Counted from the first letter of the stretch, positions 9,529 to 18,236 are shown. The stretch: DNA of 64,000 bases from CAVSVP01 sp963731125 (GCA_963731125.1 CAVSVP010000005.1:47499-111498); one strand, 5' to 3'. Notes: generated from the sequence alone by a model not told the origin. Numbers and translations are program-made.

Positions 9529-10416
9529 TCAATAGGAACGTTGAGCGATATAGGTCGCGATCCAGCGCAAAGTATCAGCCTCGGGTCCAAACACCGTCAA
9601 ACTGCTTAGTGCGTCCTCGATCAGCGTGCCAGCATGGGTGCGCGCGCCGTCCAAACCCAGCAGGGCGGGGTAAGTGGGCTTGTTGAGAGCGAGATCTGCT
9701 CCCTGAGGTTTGCCTAACGTCGAAGTATCAGCAGTGATATCGAGGATATCGTCACATATCTGAAACGCTAAACCAATGCATTTGGCGTAATGGTCCAAGT
9801 GCTGCAAAACGTTTGCCTTAATGGCCGGCTGGCTTAAGGCCCCCATCAGGACGCTGGCGCGAATCAAGGCACCGGTTTTGTGGATATGCATGTTCTCCAA
9901 TTCAGCCAAGGTTAATTCCTTGCCGACAGCCGCCAGGTCGATGGTTTGGCCCCCTGCCATGCCTCTTGAGCCTGCGGCTTGCGCTAGGGTTTCCACCAGT
10001 TTCAGGCGAATTTCTGAATCTGCCGCCATCTTAGGAGCTTGGGCTAATATTTGAAAAGCCAGGCTTTGCAGCGCATCTCCGGCCAGTAGTGCGGTGGCCT
10101 CGTCGAAGGCTTTATGGCAAGTGGGTTTACCATGACGTAAGTCATCGTTATCCATGACGGGAAGATCGTCGTGAATCAGGGAATAGGCATGAATCAGCTC
10201 GACGGCCCCCGCCGGTGCATCCAAATGTTCCGGGTCTGCTTCCACGGTGGTGCCTGCGGCATAGACCAATAGCGGGCGAATGCGTTTGCCCCCTCCGAGA
10301 ACCGCATAACGCATGGCTTGGTGCAGCCGGCAGGGATGAATCTCAGAACCGGGCAAGCATGTTTCTAAAAATAGCTCGATGCGAGCCCGGTAGTGCTGGA
10401 AAAAAGCCTCCGACAT
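9529..10416 (-). CDS. ispA: Farnesyl diphosphate synthase / polyprenyl synthetase
   Basis: A 295-residue trans-isoprenyl diphosphate synthase that condenses DMAPP/GPP with IPP. The first aspartate-rich motif is in SLIHDDLPVMDNDD and the second in FQICDDILD; GGGKRIRPLLV binds the diphosphate. The two residues between the aspartate pairs of the first motif fit the short-chain (C10-C15) class. Begins 6 bases after xseB and is followed by dxs, forming the xseB-ispA-dxs operon. Confidence 0.95.
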   Translation of the reverse strand: MSEAFFQHYRARIELFLETCLPGSEIHPCRLHQAMRYAVLGGGKRIRPLLVYAAGTTVEADPEHLDAPAGAVELIHAYSLIHDDLPVMDNDDLRHGKPTCHKAFDEATALLAGDALQSLAFQILAQAPKMAADSEIRLKLVETLAQAAGSRGMAGGQTIDLAAVGKELTLAELENMHIHKTGALIRASVLMGALSQPAIKANVLQHLDHYAKCIGLAFQICDDILDITADTSTLGKPQGADLALNKPTYPALLGLDGARTHAGTLIEDALSSLTVFGPEADTLRWIATYIAQRSY

Positions 10417-10422
10417 GAGTGT

Positions 10423-10689
10423 TTAGCCTTGCGTATCATCAAAGGGCACAATTTCGAGATGGCCATTTTTGGTAATGAGCTTGTCTACCTTTTGTTCCGC
10501 TAACCGCAACGCAGCCTGGCAGGCCCGGGTGAGTTCTATCCCCCGTTCGAAACGCTTGAGAGAATCTTCCAAAGAAAGTTCACCGGCTTCCATTTGCTCT
10601 ACCAGACCTTCGAGTTCCGCGAGGGACTTTTCAAAGTCAATGAGAGTGGGTTTTTTAGCCGCCATCGTTAAAGTGTCGTCAACTGTCAA
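10423..10689 (-). CDS. xseB: Exodeoxyribonuclease VII small subunit
   Basis: Small subunit of exonuclease VII, which with XseA degrades single-stranded DNA. The diagnostic segment DFEKSLAELEGLVEQMEAGE is followed by SLEDSLKRFERGIEL and a basic C-terminal helix. Start choice is ambiguous: 10689 gives 88 residues, while an internal ATG at 10665 (MAAKKPTLIDF) gives the more usual length of about 80. First gene of the ispA-dxs operon. An IS element begins about 80 bases upstream of the start. Confidence 0.93.
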   Translation of the reverse strand: MTVDDTLTMAAKKPTLIDFEKSLAELEGLVEQMEAGELSLEDSLKRFERGIELTRACQAALRLAEQKVDKLITKNGHLEIVPFDDTQG

Positions 10690-10768
10690 AGATGTGTAAA
10701 TTACTCCGCTGTAAGGAAGCGGTCAATTTATGAACCGGATATTTTTATTTTCCCGAAAATGTTAATAC

Positions 10769-12429
10769 CTCGTCAGTCATAACTTCTCTGTCTGAACATC
10801 GAGCAAAACTAACCGCGGCCGATCGTTGAATCAGCCGGTGAAACACTACGCCACCCTGTGATTTCAGCGATGATTCATGCTGCTTGGCGATCATCGTTAG
10901 GCGCATCCTCCTCGACGCCCACGAAGTAGCGGCGTATCTTCGCGATACGGCTGTTTGGCGGGAGATGGAGAAGTTGTTTGAGCACGAGAGGGGCCAACCC
11001 TGGTCGGACGGTGTTTTCCGAGGGCAGCTCGCGTGAGCGGGTGCGCAGATAGAGCGCGTGGTGTTGCCAGACCTCGGTACCGAAACGAAGCGCGATGAGC
11101 TGCAACAGTCCGAGCGCGATGGCGGCACACAGGACGAAGCTTTCCTAAGCTTGCCAACAGGCCTCGACAGTGGGGAGGTGCTCGGGGCGTGGGATCTTCA
11201 ACTTCCGATTGGCCGTGGGGCGGCGGGAGTGACGGGGCAGTTGCTTGGTCCAGAAATGGAAACGAAAGGCACCGAGGATGTTTTTCATCATCGAAAACAG
11301 GGTTTCTATGCGGGTCCGGCTGCCATACAGCTCGATGGCGGTGGTCGCTGAGAGCGTCAGATCGGAGGACATCAGCACAATCGGGCCGCGGGAGGTGATG
11401 GCGAAGATGAACAACAGCCAGTCCCCGAGGGGTTTCCACAGTAACGGAATACGCATCAGTTGGACCGCTTCGAGCTTACCGTAGACGTGACACTGGACGG
11501 TGTGAAACAACTGCGGATGATCGAAACACGCCATCAGATGCACTTTGTCGCCATAGCGTGGTTGCGGCCCCCGGCGGCCGGGCGGCTTGGGCTCGGCCGG
11601 GAAATAGGCTACGTAGTTTTTTTTCGCCCGCGTCAGGATCGTCAGATACGGTTGTTTCAAAATGAGCGAATACACCGAGCGGGCCAGGCGAAACACCCCG
11701 GCGGTGGAGAAGAATGCATCCAACACCAAAAACGCCGGACGGTCGTGACTGACGGCGAAGCTCAGCGCCATGTGCACCCCCCGCTCCGCCAAGCTCGGAC
11801 CGGGGCGCGCCGAGCCGGGCTCCCCTTCGCCCCGATGGCAGAAGCCTTGATGGATACGAAACGCCAACGGCAAACAAAAACACGCCCTCAGCGAGCCCAC
11901 CACCAGACCGACCGCGCCCCAACAGTGGCCGCGGAAATAGGAGGGCTTGCGTTGTGTCTCCGAGGTCTCACGCAGCGATACCACCCCGGGCATTCGCCCT
12001 CCGTCCTTGACCACATGGGTATGATCGCCCAACAACACACACCGCCCCTCGACCTCGACCGTGACCGCCTGGCTCAACACATAGCGCTGCCATGCCGCCA
12101 GGAGTTCATCATCGCTATAGGCCGTGGAGCGAAAAAAGTGCAGCAAGCGATGATAGCCCCGTTCGTCTCCGCGCCAGAACCGACACATCGAGGTCACCCC
12201 GATCATCTCCGGGGCGGCCAGAAAACTCAACACCACCGCCGCGAACAGCAGCCAACTGCGGTGTCGGGAAAAGACACTTTGAAAGCTCTCTAGCGCGTGA
12301 TATACGTATCTCAGCATGGATTCTCCTTGGGCTACCGAGGTGCTCAAACGCGGGTAGCTCGAGGGAATTCATGCTGCTTTTGGGCAAGGCAAGCAAGGTT
12401 TTTCGGTGACAGAACTTATGACTGACGAG
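10769..12429. mobile_element. IS4-superfamily insertion sequence with 7-bp target duplication
   Basis: Ends are inverted repeats sharing CTCGTCAGTCATAA at the left (10769) and, reversed, at the right (ending 12429). The seven bases TTAATAC directly flank the element at 10762-10768 and 12430-12436, consistent with a target-site duplication. It contains one transposase frame on the minus strand, interrupted by a TAG. The element lies between xseB and an IS630 copy, and no gene appears to have been cut by the insertion. Confidence 0.85.
10875..12317 (-). pseudogene. IS4-superfamily DDE transposase with in-frame TAG
   Basis: Start at 12317 (MLRYVYHALESF), preceded by AAGGAG at good spacing; an earlier start at 12347 lacks this. 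The first aspartate region GDHTHVVKDGGRMPG and the exact Y-(2)-R-(3)-E-(6)-K signature in YGSRTRIETLFSMMK mark an IS4-superfamily DDE enzyme. The frame stops at TAG 11145-11147 after ACWQA, then continues open in the same frame as ESFVLCAAIALGLLQLIALRF for about 90 more residues to 10875. The truncated product retains the catalytic residues, so residual activity is possible. Read as a nonsense mutation because TAG ends intact genes here, including parE. Confidence 0.8.
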
Positions 12430-12458
12430 TTAATACGTTAAGGCGAGTAATTCTATTA

Positions 12459-13504
12459 TAGCGGTAATTAATTGGGTTCAGTACAATATCCGCAGTGCTT
12501 AAACCACCCTTTTATATCGGTTTCTGTCACGGCATCTAACGCATTTCTTATTTCACCCTCGAGGGCATCTCTGGTGCGTGCCGCCGAGCCCCGAAGAAAG
12601 GCTTTCACCTTCGACCAAAAGAGTTCAATGGGTGAGAAATCCGGTGAATAGGGGGGCAAAAAGTGTAACTCAGCCTGCTGCGCTTCCATCGCTTCTTGAA
12701 TCCCCTCGACTTTGTGACTGCTCAGATTATCCAGCCACACTGGATCGCCCGGCTGTAAGGTGGGAACCAGCAACTGCTGGATAAAGCGGGTAAAGGCATT
12801 CCCGTTGATGGGGCCGTCGAGTTCCATGATCGCACGCACTTCCGTTACTCCTAACGCACTCACCAACGTCAGATTCGGTCCCGGGTTTACCGGTTTGTCG
12901 GCATGGGCACGACAACCGCTCGGGGCCCGACCATAGCGGCGTGCCATGCCGAGGTTGACGCCCGCTTCATCAATGAAAATCAAGCGCGTCGGGTCCATCT
13001 CGGCTTGCTCTTGTTGAAACCGCTGGCGTGCCGGTTCGATCTCCTCATCGGCCTCGCGCTCACTGGCATGGTAGCTTAACTTCTTGCGCGTGATCCCGCG
13101 CCGGCGCAAGCTCAAGCCAATCGTCGCGTCGCTCACCACCACCCCCTCTTCGCCTTCAGCCACTGATTCAATTCCGACAGCGTCGCGTCTGCGTGCTCCT
13201 CCACTAACTGTTTGAGTACCGCTTCATCCGATTCCCTCAGTTTGCGTCGTTGCCCGCCCCCATGCGCTTTCGGATCCACCCGTCGGGTCTGCTGATAGCG
13301 CTTCAGCAACCGCCAGACAAAATCCAAACTCACGGAAAAACGCGCCGCTACGCTACGCATCGAACCCTCCCCCTTGGGGTAGGCATCCACGACTTTTTGA
13401 CGCAGATCATTAGAATAGGGCCTCATTCTCATTACTCCTTCACAGTTTGTCTCTATCCTATTTATTTATGGGCCCCTTGTAATGAATTCAACTAATTACC
13501 GCTA
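12459..13504. mobile_element. IS630-family insertion sequence (Tc1/mariner-like)
   Basis: Terminal inverted repeats begin TAGCGGTAATTA at both ends and continue imperfectly to TTCA (left from 12459, right ending 13504). The element is bracketed by TA dinucleotides at 12457-12458 and 13505-13506, the expected TA target duplication of IS630/Tc1/mariner elements. The right-hand TA is also the edge of the palindrome at 13505-13595. Confidence 0.85.
12468..13432 (-). CDS. IS630 transposase in two overlapping frames (possible -1 frameshift)
   Basis: The first frame (13432 to 13133) encodes a helix-turn-helix region, with RMRPYSNDLRQKVVDAY and SMRSVAARFSVSLDFVWRLL. The second (entered near 13150, ending 12468) encodes the DDE domain with FIDEAG, WLDNLSSHK and the glutamate in PPYSPDFSPIELFW. 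The frames overlap; a -1 slip at a five-G run joins LKAKRG to VVVSDATIG and gives about 320 residues, the normal family size. Several IS630 relatives use programmed frameshifting, so this may be functional rather than a mutation. The second frame alone lacks a credible start. Confidence 0.8.
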
Positions 13505-13595
13505 TAGACATTATCGGAAATAAGCTATTGACCAACTTAACTACCTGTACATCAAGGATAATAATTCGCCGAAACCTTAAAACCGATAATGTCTA
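13505..13595. repeat. Short inverted-repeat element abutting the IS630 copy
   Basis: Perfect 13-base inverted repeats TAGACATTATCGG (13505-13517) and CCGATAATGTCTA (13583-13595) flank 65 bases without coding potential. TA at both outer edges would suit a TA-targeting MITE. The IS630 right end lies immediately to the left and shares the TA. It lies just upstream of the rubrerythrin gene, so it may contain or displace that promoter. Confidence 0.6.
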
Positions 13596-13680
13596 TTGAC
13601 AAAAATTCCCCATGGACTTAAATTTCATGCAGGATTTAGACTCTGTCTAAAACCAAGACAACCTTGCAGCTAGGAGGACA

Positions 13681-14109
13681 ATGAATATGGCATCTTTAAA
13701 AGACAGTAAAACTGAACAAAACCTGAGGGACGCCTTTGCCGGCGAATCCATGGCTAACCGCCGTTATCTTTATTTCGCCGCCAAGGCCGATGTCGAAGGG
13801 TATAACGACGTATCCGCAGTGTTCCGCTCCACCGCCGAAGGTGAAACGGGTCATGCGCATGGTCACCTAGAGTATTTGGAAGAGGTAGGTGATCCCGCTA
13901 CAGGCGAGCCCATCGGTGATACCAGTCTCAATTTAAAGGCAGCCATTGCCGGCGAAACCCACGAATACACCGATATGTATCCGGGTATGGCGAGAACCGC
14001 CCGCGATGAAGGCTTCGATGAGATTGCCGACTGGTTTGAGACGCTGGCCAAGGCGGAGCGTTCTCATGCCAATCGCTTTCAGAAAGCTTTAGATCAGCTA
14101 GAATCTTGA
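13681..14109 (+). CDS. Rubrerythrin (diiron, no rubredoxin tail)
   Basis: A 142-residue ferritin-like diiron protein. The iron-binding helices are visible as NLRDAFAGESMANRRY, STAEGETGHAHGHLEYL, AIAGETHEYTDMY and KAERSHANRF. The C-terminal rubredoxin domain of classic rubrerythrin is absent, so an external electron donor is needed. Such proteins typically reduce hydrogen peroxide. An AGGAGG site precedes ATG codons at 13681 and 13687; the second has better spacing and gives MASLKDSKTEQN. The gene leads a set with an Fe-S oxidoreductase and a DUF3501 protein. Confidence 0.92.
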   Translation: MNMASLKDSKTEQNLRDAFAGESMANRRYLYFAAKADVEGYNDVSAVFRSTAEGETGHAHGHLEYLEEVGDPATGEPIGDTSLNLKAAIAGETHEYTDMYPGMARTARDEGFDEIADWFETLAKAERSHANRFQKALDQLES

Positions 14110-14117
14110 GCCATTTA

Positions 14118-14146
14118 GCAGGGGTCGGGTATTCCCGGCCCTCTGC
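14118..14146 (+). terminator. Strong hairpin after the rubrerythrin gene
   Basis: Nearly perfect palindrome, GCAGGGGTCGGG pairing with CCCGGCCCTCTGC around a four-base TATT loop, nine bases after the rubrerythrin stop. No T tract follows, so it may stabilise or attenuate the transcript rather than terminate it. It would allow a higher rubrerythrin level than for the downstream genes. Confidence 0.4.
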
Positions 14147-14265
14147 AGCACTTCTGGTACCGTCACTCGACTCTCTCCCAGCACCGTTCTCATCTGCTCT
14201 AATTTACTGAGGTCCCCGCGAAGGTTTCCAGCGGTGGCCTTCTACCGTTAAGGGAAGCTTAAGCT

Positions 14266-15606
14266 ATGGCTGAAGAAAACATTCGAGAAGGTAGTCTAGA
14301 AGCGCCAACTCGTCACTCTATCGATTGGCGCAATCCTGATTATTACGATGAAGCGTCATTGTTTAATGAACTAGAGCGGATTTTCGATATCTGCCACGGT
14401 TGTCGGCGCTGTTTCAGCCTGTGCCAATCCTTTCCGACGTTGTTCGATCTCATTGATGAATCGGAGTCCATGGAAGTGACCGGGGTGGATAAGGCGGATT
14501 ACTGGAAAGTCGTGGATCACTGCTATCTCTGCGACATGTGCTACATGACCAAATGTCCCTATGTGCCTCCGCATCCTTGGAACGTAGATTTTCCCCATCT
14601 GATGCTGCGGGCTAAGGCGGTGAAGTTTAAGCAGGGCAACACTCTGCTGCGGGATAAACTCATTACTTCTACGGACATGGTCGGTAAGTTAGCGGGTATT
14701 CCGGTGGTCAGCCAGACCGTCAACACGGTCAACCGCAATCCTGCCATGCGCCGGCTTATGCAGAAGACAATGGGTATCCACGCCGCTGCGCACTTACCTG
14801 ATTTTGCCGCACGCACCCTGCAACAACGCCAAGGCAAACATATGCCGGCTGCTGTGACCGTTAAAACCACTGAGGGTACGCGCGGTAAGGTGGCGTTGTT
14901 TGCGACCTGTTACGGTAATTACAATGAGCCGCACTTGGGTGAGGATATCGTTGCCGTTTTTGAGCATAATGATATTCCTGTCACGCTAGTACAAAACTCC
15001 CGCTGTTGCGGTATGCCTAAGCTGGAATTGGGCGATCTGGAAACCGTAGAGCAGTTTAAAAATGCTAACCTGCCGACCTTGGTCAAGCTGGTGGAAGAGG
15101 GCTGGGATATCGTCGCTCCGGTGCCGTCCTGCGTATTTATGTTCAAATCGGAGTTGCCGTTGCTGTTTCCTGAGGACAAACAGCTAGCGAAATTGCGCGA
15201 TGCCATGTTTGATCCCTTTGAGTATCTGCTAATGCGCCATAAGGCGGGACTGTTGCGTACCGACTTTAAGCATTCTCTCGGTTCGGTGAGTCAGCATGTA
15301 CCCTGTCATCTGCGTTCTCAAAACATGGGTGTTAAGAGTCGCGATGTGCTAGCGTTGGTGCCTGACACGAAAATAAAGCTTATTGAACGCTGCTCGGGAC
15401 ATAATGGCACGTATGAAGTAAAAACGGAGACCTATGAAACCTCCATGAAAATCGGTAAACCGGTGTTCAATCAGGTGAAAAAAGCCGAGGCGGATCACTA
15501 TACCAGCGATTGTCCTATGGCCGGGCATCAAATCGAGCATGGTCTTCAGGATGGCTCCAAGCCGGAACATCCCTTGACATTGTTGCGGATGGCTTACGGC
15601 ATTTAA
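14266..15606 (+). CDS. Iron-sulfur oxidoreductase with two 4Fe-4S sites and CCG domains (GlpC/HdrD-like)
   Basis: A 446-residue protein. The N-terminal ferredoxin-like part has CHGCRRCFSLCQSFP (about 45-59) and CYLCDMCYMTKCPY (about 87-100), two cysteine sets for 4Fe-4S clusters. The C-terminal part has CCG-type motifs, including NSRCCGMPKLE and a late CPMAGHQ cysteine, as in heterodisulfide reductase and glycerol-3-phosphate dehydrogenase C subunits. No membrane segment is evident, so it probably acts as a soluble electron carrier. Gene order rubrerythrin, this protein, DUF3501 suggests it supplies electrons for peroxide reduction (inference from context). Confidence 0.85.
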   Translation: MAEENIREGSLEAPTRHSIDWRNPDYYDEASLFNELERIFDICHGCRRCFSLCQSFPTLFDLIDESESMEVTGVDKADYWKVVDHCYLCDMCYMTKCPYVPPHPWNVDFPHLMLRAKAVKFKQGNTLLRDKLITSTDMVGKLAGIPVVSQTVNTVNRNPAMRRLMQKTMGIHAAAHLPDFAARTLQQRQGKHMPAAVTVKTTEGTRGKVALFATCYGNYNEPHLGEDIVAVFEHNDIPVTLVQNSRCCGMPKLELGDLETVEQFKNANLPTLVKLVEEGWDIVAPVPSCVFMFKSELPLLFPEDKQLAKLRDAMFDPFEYLLMRHKAGLLRTDFKHSLGSVSQHVPCHLRSQNMGVKSRDVLALVPDTKIKLIERCSGHNGTYEVKTETYETSMKIGKPVFNQVKKAEADHYTSDCPMAGHQIEHGLQDGSKPEHPLTLLRMAYGI

Positions 15607-15769
15607 GCGCATGGCGTGGAAAGCGAGAGCCTCGGTAAAAGCGTTGCACGGTTATAGAAAGATACTGAACCTTATTACCGCTGCACGGGTCACAAGCTCC
15701 ATAGTTAGCGCCATTCAGCCGCTGCTTCATGCGCCTGTGTCATTATCCTAGTAAAGAAGGAGCTCTATT

Positions 15770-16354
15770 ATGCAGAAACTTACGCGCGCCGATTTATTGA
15801 CTCTCGAAGCTTATGCCGAGCAGCGCCAGGCGTTTCGCGCCAACGTGATCGAGCATAAAAAGCCGCGTAAAGTTCCTTTAGGCAGCCATCTGACGCTGCT
15901 TTTTGAGGATCAGCAGACTATTCAGTATCAGGTCCAGGAAATGCTGCGGGTAGAACGTATCTTTGAAACGGCGGGTATTGAAGACGAACTGACGGCGTAT
16001 AATCCGCTGATTCCCGATGGTACGAATCTCAAGGCGACGCTGCTGATTGAATACGAAGATATAGAAGAACGTAAACGTGCCCTGGCCGAACTGATTGGCG
16101 TAGAAGATAAGGTCTGGATGCGCATTGAGGGTTTTGATCCGATACGACCCATTGCCGATGAGGATTTGGAGAGAGAAAACGAGGCGAAGACTTCCGCAGT
16201 GCACTTTCTGCGCTTTGAGTTCACCCCCGACATGATTGCCGCCGCCAAAGCAGGAGCCGACATCGCCGCAGGTGTTGACCATTCCCATTACAGTGCCGTG
16301 GTCGATCCACTTCCGGAGGCGACGCGGGCCGCCCTGGTAGCGGATTTCGCCTGA
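15770..16354 (+). CDS. DUF3501 family protein
   Basis: A 194-residue protein of the DUF3501 family, recognised from HLTLLFEDQQTIQYQVQEML and the LRFEFTPDMIAAAKAGADIA region. ATG preceded by AAGGAGCT. No cofactor motif or membrane helix is visible and the biochemical role is unknown. Its place behind rubrerythrin and the CCG-type Fe-S protein links it to the same peroxide or oxidative-stress module. Separated from the Fe-S gene by about 160 bases, so an internal promoter is possible. Confidence 0.85.
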   Translation: MQKLTRADLLTLEAYAEQRQAFRANVIEHKKPRKVPLGSHLTLLFEDQQTIQYQVQEMLRVERIFETAGIEDELTAYNPLIPDGTNLKATLLIEYEDIEERKRALAELIGVEDKVWMRIEGFDPIRPIADEDLERENEAKTSAVHFLRFEFTPDMIAAAKAGADIAAGVDHSHYSAVVDPLPEATRAALVADFA

Positions 16355-16376
16355 CCGGCGCGGTCGTAGCTAATCT

Positions 16377-16418
16377 TTCCGTAGCCTGGATGGAGCGTAG
16401 CGGAATCCGGGATTTGGC
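16377..16418. repeat. Dispersed GTAGCCTGGATGGAGC palindromic repeat, copy 1
   Basis: Contains GTAGCCTGGATGGAGCGTAG followed by CGGAATCCGGGATT. Partial self-complementarity (CCTGGAT/ATCCGGG) gives a hairpin. The same sequence recurs at 54938-54980 with only a few differences. This type of short palindromic intergenic repeat is common in gammaproteobacterial genomes. Confidence 0.7.
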
Positions 16419-16485
16419 TGGTTCATAGTTCCTGCATGGTCTTCCTTGCCACGCAGGAAACGCAGAAATTTGCAAATAGAGCCGG

Positions 16486-16788
16486 TTAGCCCAACATCCA
16501 TGGTCTGCCATTGCGCCGTCTCCGGCGCGCACTGGCAGCGGGGGCAACAGAACCATGACTGGTGCAAGCGGAACCACAGCGATGAACATAAGGCTCATGG
16601 GCGCTCTTTTCGTTGCGCTCATAAGCCATTTTGTGGTTGCGGTGTAGCACAGTGAGATGGGGCGCTGAAATAATATGCTGTGCGTTGGCGGCACAGTGCG
16701 GACAGCTTTCCGTCTTGGTAAATTCAGCCATTTTTCTTAATACGGAAAAGTTGCCGCAGTTGGGACAACCATATTCATAAATGGGCAT
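16486..16788 (-). CDS. FmdB-type zinc ribbon protein
   Basis: A 100-residue protein of the FmdB (putative regulatory) family. The N terminus MPIYEYGCPNCGNF and the later CPHCAANAQ give the two CxxC knuckles of a single zinc ribbon; the C terminus ends RPWMLG, close to the usual RPWM end of this family. The middle is histidine- and alanine-rich. Members sit beside many metabolic operons and their function is not established. Transcribed towards the DUF3501 gene. Confidence 0.85.
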   Translation of the reverse strand: MPIYEYGCPNCGNFSVLRKMAEFTKTESCPHCAANAQHIISAPHLTVLHRNHKMAYERNEKSAHEPYVHRCGSACTSHGSVAPAASARRRRRNGRPWMLG

Positions 16789-16805
16789 AACGTTATCTCC
16801 TACTT

Positions 16806-17012
16806 GACTTTGGCTATTTCCCCCTCACCCTCGGCCTCTCCCACCAGGGGAGAGGAAATAAACCTTTTATCATCAAAACCTTAGCTTTCTCTCCCACCAC
16901 GAGAGAGGGGATAAATTTATTATCATCAAAACCTTGGCTCCCTCTCCCCTGGTGGGAGAGGGTTGGGGTGAGGGGGCTTTAAGTATTTGATTCGTAACCA
17001 ATGGCCAAAGTC
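16806..17012. repeat. Dispersed palindromic repeat family A, copy 1
   Basis: Outer arms GACTTTGGCTAT and ATGGCCAAAGTC enclose C/T-rich and G-rich hairpins (CCCCTCACCCT, CTCTCCCACCAGGGGAGAG, CCCTCTCCCCTGGTGGGAGAGGG, GGGTGAGGGGG). Related copies lie at 26957-27117 and, split by an IS110 element, around 23065-24367. It fills most of the gap between the FmdB gene and the toxin-antitoxin pair. Looks like a REP/BIME or MITE-type element; no coding potential. Confidence 0.8.
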
Positions 17013-17199
17013 CAGCAGGTAATATAAGTTTAAATTTCTCAACTCTGCCGGACCAAAGCTAAATTGCGGAATACGCTCAGCGAAATAGCGTGAACCGACA
17101 TCAACAGCGTCTCCCGCCAGGTGTATACCGGCAAGTTGTAGTAGACGTTAGGATACCGAAACCACTTTAGGTAAGGTTCACAACGGTAGGGAAATAGCG

Positions 17200-17532
17200 A
17201 TGGAAATCATCCTACAAACCGAGGCGCCGCCGTTGCGTCAGGATGCCTCAGGGGCGCTCCGTATTGGCCACTCCCGTGTCTTATTAGACCTGGTGATTCG
17301 TGCATTTCAAGATGGGGCGACCCCGGAAGCGATTGCGCAGCATTACCCCGCTGTGACATTGGCGGATATTTATGCCGTCATCGCCTACTATTTGCGTCAT
17401 CGAGATGAAGTAGAAGCCTATCTCGCCGCACGCGAGCAACGGGCACAAGAGGTTCGCCAGCGCATCGAGCGCCAACAAGGTAGTCTTGCCGATCTTCGCG
17501 CACGTTTGCTGGCTCGTCAGCGCAGCGCCTGA
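17200..17532 (+). CDS. DUF433-family antitoxin
   Basis: A 110-residue protein with the DUF433 helix-turn-helix-like core: GHSRVLLDLVIRAFQDGATPEAI followed by HYPAVTLADIYAVIAYYL. DUF433 proteins are commonly the antitoxin partner of DUF5615 PIN-like proteins, and such a gene follows nine bases downstream. The C terminus is a charged Arg/Gln helix likely to bind the partner. It probably represses its own operon (family inference). Confidence 0.82.
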   Translation: MEIILQTEAPPLRQDASGALRIGHSRVLLDLVIRAFQDGATPEAIAQHYPAVTLADIYAVIAYYLRHRDEVEAYLAAREQRAQEVRQRIERQQGSLADLRARLLARQRSA

Positions 17533-17541
17533 AGATGAGAC

Positions 17542-17892
17542 ATGTTGCGTCTGCTAAGCGACGAGAACTTTAACCGGGACATTGTGCGCGGGCTGTTGCG
17601 TCGTCGCCCCGAGCTAGACCTATGCCGCGTGCAAGATGTCGAGTTAGAGGAGGCGGATGACCCCACCATTTTAGCGTGGGCCGCGGTGAACAACCGCATC
17701 CTGTTGACGCATGACCGAGCAACCATGCCAGACTTCGCCTACGCACGGGTCGTTGCCGGGCAGTCGATGCCCGGCGTCTTTGTCCTGAATGATCGCCTGG
17801 CGGTCCGGCAGACCATCGATGAGTTGTTACTGATTGAGAGCGGTAGCGAACAGGGTGAGTGGGCCGGCTTAGTGGTGTATCTGCCCTTGTAG
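17542..17892 (+). CDS. DUF5615 PIN-like toxin
   Basis: A 116-residue PIN-like nuclease-fold protein. Acidic residues typical of this group are seen in LLSDENFNRDIVRGL at the N terminus, EEADDPTILAWA and LLTHDRATMPDFA in the middle. DUF5615 proteins are predicted RNA-cleaving toxins paired with DUF433 antitoxins, and the gap to the upstream gene is only nine bases. Intact start, stop and motifs suggest the pair is still functional. Confidence 0.82.
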   Translation: MLRLLSDENFNRDIVRGLLRRRPELDLCRVQDVELEEADDPTILAWAAVNNRILLTHDRATMPDFAYARVVAGQSMPGVFVLNDRLAVRQTIDELLLIESGSEQGEWAGLVVYLPL

Positions 17893-18123
17893 GCCAGAAG
17901 TGTGGCTGCGCTACGGAATCGTTTTAAGCCGTCATTTTAACGCCCGCCAAACGAAAGAGTAACGTTTTAAGGAGAAAATGAACTTGTCGGCTAATGGTAG
18001 ATTACGGAAGGTTTGTTTGCCTTTGTAGAACTGACGCTAGAGTAGGCACAGCTAAAATTATTACAACCTATTCCAATGCTTGGCGTTCTGCGTTGTGAAA
18101 AGTCGATTTTGCTGTCTGGAGGG

Positions 18124-18236
18124 TTGCTATAGACGTTCAGAAAAATAGTTTCCAAAATCGATTTCATGAGCCTCTGTTTTAATTGGATTCGCAGGCATAA
18201 TGATGGGAAATTTAATTTCTGAAAGACTATAGCAGC
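18124..18236. repeat. MITE-like inverted repeat between the toxin-antitoxin pair and the TPR pseudogene
   Basis: About 20-base imperfect terminal inverted repeats: TTGCTATAGACGTTCAGAAA at the left, and at the right TTTCTGAAAGACTATAGCAG, which matches after reversal with a few mismatches. The interior is AT-rich without a convincing frame. It occupies part of the 17893-18301 gap; I see no gene in the rest. Confidence 0.55.

Noticed and set aside
4648..11147. In-frame TAG codons at 4648 and 11145 as sense codons (pyrrolysine or amber suppression)
   Set aside because: TAG is the normal terminator of intact genes here (aldehyde dehydrogenase, parE, MalF-type permease), and other broken genes carry TAA and frameshifts, so ordinary decay explains both.
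11460..12293. 277-residue plus-strand open frame
   Set aside because: Antisense shadow of the IS4-type transposase; composition is typical of a GC-rich reverse frame.
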